Origin: Caldilineaceae bacterium
Lineage (GTDB): Bacteria > Chloroflexota > Anaerolineae > Caldilineales > Caldilineaceae
Direction of reading: 5' to 3'
Assembly: GCA_019637645.1 (NCBI GenBank)
Contig: JAHBVH010000024.1
Span: 1-64,000, forward strand
Length of the DNA: 64,000 nt
Of the stretch, positions 62,297 to 64,000 are shown one piece after another. The stretch's first letter is position 1, and each line of letters starts with the position of its first letter. The position numbers and the translations under genes were made by a program. The notes under the pieces were generated by a model. That model made no database searches. It worked only from the letters and a program-made list of their open reading frames with translations, and had not been told where the DNA came from.

Positions 62297-62558
62297 CTTG
62301 GTTCGCTGCATTCCGCATTGTTACTTACAGGTAGTGCGTGTTATAAATAGGTCAATTGCTGGAACAAGCTGCGTCGGCAGATCATTGGCAATACCCTGAA
62401 ATATGCAATAATCAGGGGGACTCTTGCTGAGAATAGCATCACTTCGGGTGCTTGTCTAATTTCAAGAGGATTGGACAACCGTAATCCTTCTGGTTTGGGA
62501 AGCCGGAAAACGCACCTTCCTTGGCTCGTGTAGATTTAGTCATCCAACAGGACACGCC

Positions 62559-63416
62559 ATGCGCATCCGTACTATACTCTTTGGTCTGACGTTTTTGGTG
62601 ATGGTGGGCTTGCGTTGGCCTAGCTTGACGGCTTATGCTCAACGTAATGACCCAATAGGTGATACCGTCCCACCTGGTGGCACCATTACAGGCACTGTCT
62701 CGCTCTACCTGCCCTTTATCATGGCCCCGCTTGAAAGCACCCCTGCACCCACCCCGATCCCGACGCCAACGGTGGTCTTTACGGCGTTACCCGTGGCAGG
62801 CGCACCCATTGACCGCCCGCCAGCTACCCATCCTGATCTGAATCTGGCGCTCCGTTCCTATATCACCACGACTACGGCATTGGGGCTGATTAACGTCGGT
62901 GGCGATACCGATCCCGATGCGCCGCAATTAGCCGGTCTCTTTGCCGCGGCACGGCTACCAGTGTTTGTTGCCGCCCACCAAGTGCATGATTGGCACTGGG
63001 GCTGCAGCGCCGAAGGTTGCCGTGGCGAGCCGATTGGGAATCCATCGGTGACTTTGTTGTCGCTGGCTGTGACACCCGGGGAGCCGCTCTTTATCCCCAC
63101 ACGCAATCCCCAGATCTACACGGGCGGCTATAAAGTATTGGTCTTGTATGCCGAGGAGACGCGGATTACCTTAACCTATACGCGCGAAGATACGGCCGCG
63201 CGGGGCTATCTGGTGCATCTAGAGGATCTGCAAGTGGACCCGGCGTTGGTCGCGCTTTATCGCGAGAAAGACGCGGCGGGGCGGCGGGAGCTACCCGCCC
63301 TACGTAACGCCGAGCGTTTTGCCAATGCCAGCGGCACAAGCGTAAAGGTGGCGATCCGCGACACCGGCTCTTTTATGGACCCGCGTTCACGAAAAGATTG
63401 GTGGGTGGGCTATTAA
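62559..63416 (+). CDS. Exported protein of unknown function with Pro/Thr linker
   Basis: 285 residues. A signal peptide (TILFGLTFLVMVGLRW, cut near AYAQ) is followed by a short segment ending VSLYLPFIM, then a linker rich in Thr and Pro (TPAPTPIPTPTV), and a compact domain from about residue 80. That domain holds a Cys pair (WGCSAEGCRGEP), LTYTREDTAARGYLVHLEDL and a C-terminal block IRDTGSFMDPRSRKDWW. I recall similar proteins only as hypothetical proteins of Anaerolineae-like bacteria. Function unknown; extracellular. Confidence 0.85.
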   Translation: MRIRTILFGLTFLVMVGLRWPSLTAYAQRNDPIGDTVPPGGTITGTVSLYLPFIMAPLESTPAPTPIPTPTVVFTALPVAGAPIDRPPATHPDLNLALRSYITTTTALGLINVGGDTDPDAPQLAGLFAAARLPVFVAAHQVHDWHWGCSAEGCRGEPIGNPSVTLLSLAVTPGEPLFIPTRNPQIYTGGYKVLVLYAEETRITLTYTREDTAARGYLVHLEDLQVDPALVALYREKDAAGRRELPALRNAERFANASGTSVKVAIRDTGSFMDPRSRKDWWVGY

Positions 63417-63439
63417 GAGTATTCTGAGGGTGGCGGCTA

Positions 63440-63472
63440 AGATCTGACAGGTTTTCAAAACCTGTCAGATCT
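63440..63472. repeat. Interspersed palindrome, copy J
   Basis: Perfect 16-bp arms AGATCTGACAGGTTTT and AAAACCTGTCAGATCT with one centre base, between convergent genes. The outer pairs are GAT/ATC. Placed as a bidirectional terminator for the exported-protein gene and the HD-domain gene. Confidence 0.9.
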
Positions 63473-63479
63473 AAAAACG

Positions 63480-64000
63480 CTACGCGCCCGCGACGCCAAG
63501 CTCTGGCGCGATTTCTTGCATGGCGCTGAGAACCCGCTGGACGTGTTCATCAAAGGGGATGCCAAGTGCTTCGATAAAGTGCATATTTTCTTGACGATCG
63601 ATGGCCGCGGTAAACGCCTTGTCTTTCCACTTCTTCTTGACCGACTTCAACTCCACATTGCGCAGATCGCGGTCTGGGCGCACGTAGGCACAGGCCATTA
63701 GGAGGCCAGTCAATTCGTCACACGCCAGCAAGGTTTTATCCAAGAGCGATTCCGACGGCACACCCAAGAAGGTGGCATGGGCTTCAACAGCATGGATCAA
63801 CTCGGCTGGATAGTCCTGTTCGCGGAAGAGGCGTAGCTCGGTGCGCGGATGGCCGTTTTCCGTATCATCCATGTTCGGGTAACGTTCATAATCCAGATCG
63901 TGGAGCAAACCAGTTAGGCCCCAGAGATCTTCATCTTGGTTGAAGTGGCGTGCATAGGCGCGCAGGGCCGCTTCAACCGCAATCATGTGGCGGCGTAGGC
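63480..64000 (-). CDS. HD-domain phosphohydrolase-like protein (partial, 5' end outside window)
   Basis: At least 168 residues from an internal Met, but the frame stays open to the right edge (preceding residues read LRRH), and family members usually begin 15-25 residues earlier, so the start is outside. The HD motif is GLLHDLDYERYP; other metal-site candidates are in ELIHAVEAHATFLG and TLLACDELTGLLM. Small HD/HDIG proteins of this type hydrolyse phosphate esters or nucleotides; the exact substrate is unknown. Convergent with the exported-protein gene. Confidence 0.85.
   Translation of the reverse strand, partial: LRRHMIAVEAALRAYARHFNQDEDLWGLTGLLHDLDYERYPNMDDTENGHPRTELRLFREQDYPAELIHAVEAHATFLGVPSESLLDKTLLACDELTGLLMACAYVRPDRDLRNVELKSVKKKWKDKAFTAAIDRQENMHFIEALGIPFDEHVQRVLSAMQEIAPELGVAGA

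Larger units (their letters stand above)
61949..62558. other. 610-bp divergent intergenic region
   Basis: Between the divergent sulfatase and exported-protein genes. It contains the decayed ABC-ATPase fragment (62159-62262) and a hairpin with a T-run on the minus strand (62266-62296). Apart from these I see no gene and no clear promoter. Confidence 0.6.

Noticed and set aside
6896..63472. Scattered palindromes as a CRISPR or as ordinary unrelated terminators
   Set aside because: The copies are kilobases apart, so not an array, and their shared core sequence is too similar for independent terminators.

Overview
The window looks like chromosomal DNA of a Chloroflexota bacterium, most likely Anaerolineae or Caldilineae. 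This is inferred from gene content and style, not from a marker gene. The signs are several Tat-type lipoprotein solute-binding proteins with Ala/Pro/Gly-rich linkers after a LAAC lipobox, Uma2 and Rpn-type PD-(D/E)XK proteins with low-complexity charged tails, many carbohydrate ABC importers, T-box control of a trp operon, and exported proteins carrying short 'LPL'-like tails. I saw no rRNA, tRNA, CRISPR array, phage module or intact insertion sequence.

Layout. 1-5.2 kb (minus): partial YnjB-like binding protein, Uma2 protein, MFS-HEAT fusion, GNAT acetyltransferase. 5.5-9.1 kb (plus): FAD oxidoreductase, radical SAM/SPASM protein, aldo/keto reductase. 9.1-15.5 kb (minus): a complete Dpp/Opp-type ABC importer in the order binding protein, DppB, DppC, DppD, DppF. 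16-17.9 kb (minus): receiver-only response regulator and secreted M1 peptidase. 17.9-28.6 kb (plus): a tryptophan unit led by a strong sigma-70-type promoter and a T-box with UGG specifier, then trpE, tautomerase-fold gene, trpS, methyltransferase-like gene, trpG, HAD, APH-like kinase, trpD, trpC, and, after a hairpin, an aromatic amino acid decarboxylase and a CBS-pair protein. trpA, trpB and trpF are not here. 28.7-30.5 kb (minus): S9 peptidase.

31.3-45.7 kb (plus): a sugar-uptake region. It has one Tat-lipoprotein with a fused MalF-MalG permease, a second binding protein with a phytanoyl-CoA dioxygenase-like gene, a third binding protein followed by four permease genes (two F/G pairs), a CE15 glucuronoyl-esterase-like hydrolase and an MFS transporter. 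No cognate ATPase is present, so a shared MsmX/UgpC-type ATPase elsewhere is likely. 46.5-48.7 kb: an MhqR/MhqO/MhqD-like quinone or electrophile defence operon with visible operators. 49-58.1 kb (plus): sulfatase, small unknown/VOC/MFS overlapping trio, sarcosine/N-methyl amino acid oxidase, SDR, GH32 beta-fructosidase, exported beta-helix protein. 58.2-61.9 kb (minus): cytochrome P450, Rpn-like nuclease, second sulfatase. 62.6-64 kb: exported protein of unknown function and a partial HD-domain protein.

The most unusual feature outside the genes is a family of short palindromes scattered between genes: ten full and two half copies, with arms built on CCTGACAGG and compensatory changes between copies. 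Some copies lie beside a second hairpin (TTGGC...GCCAA) or GTTACGC/GCGTAAC flanks. They sit mainly at transcript ends and behave like a mobile or amplified terminator-type element.
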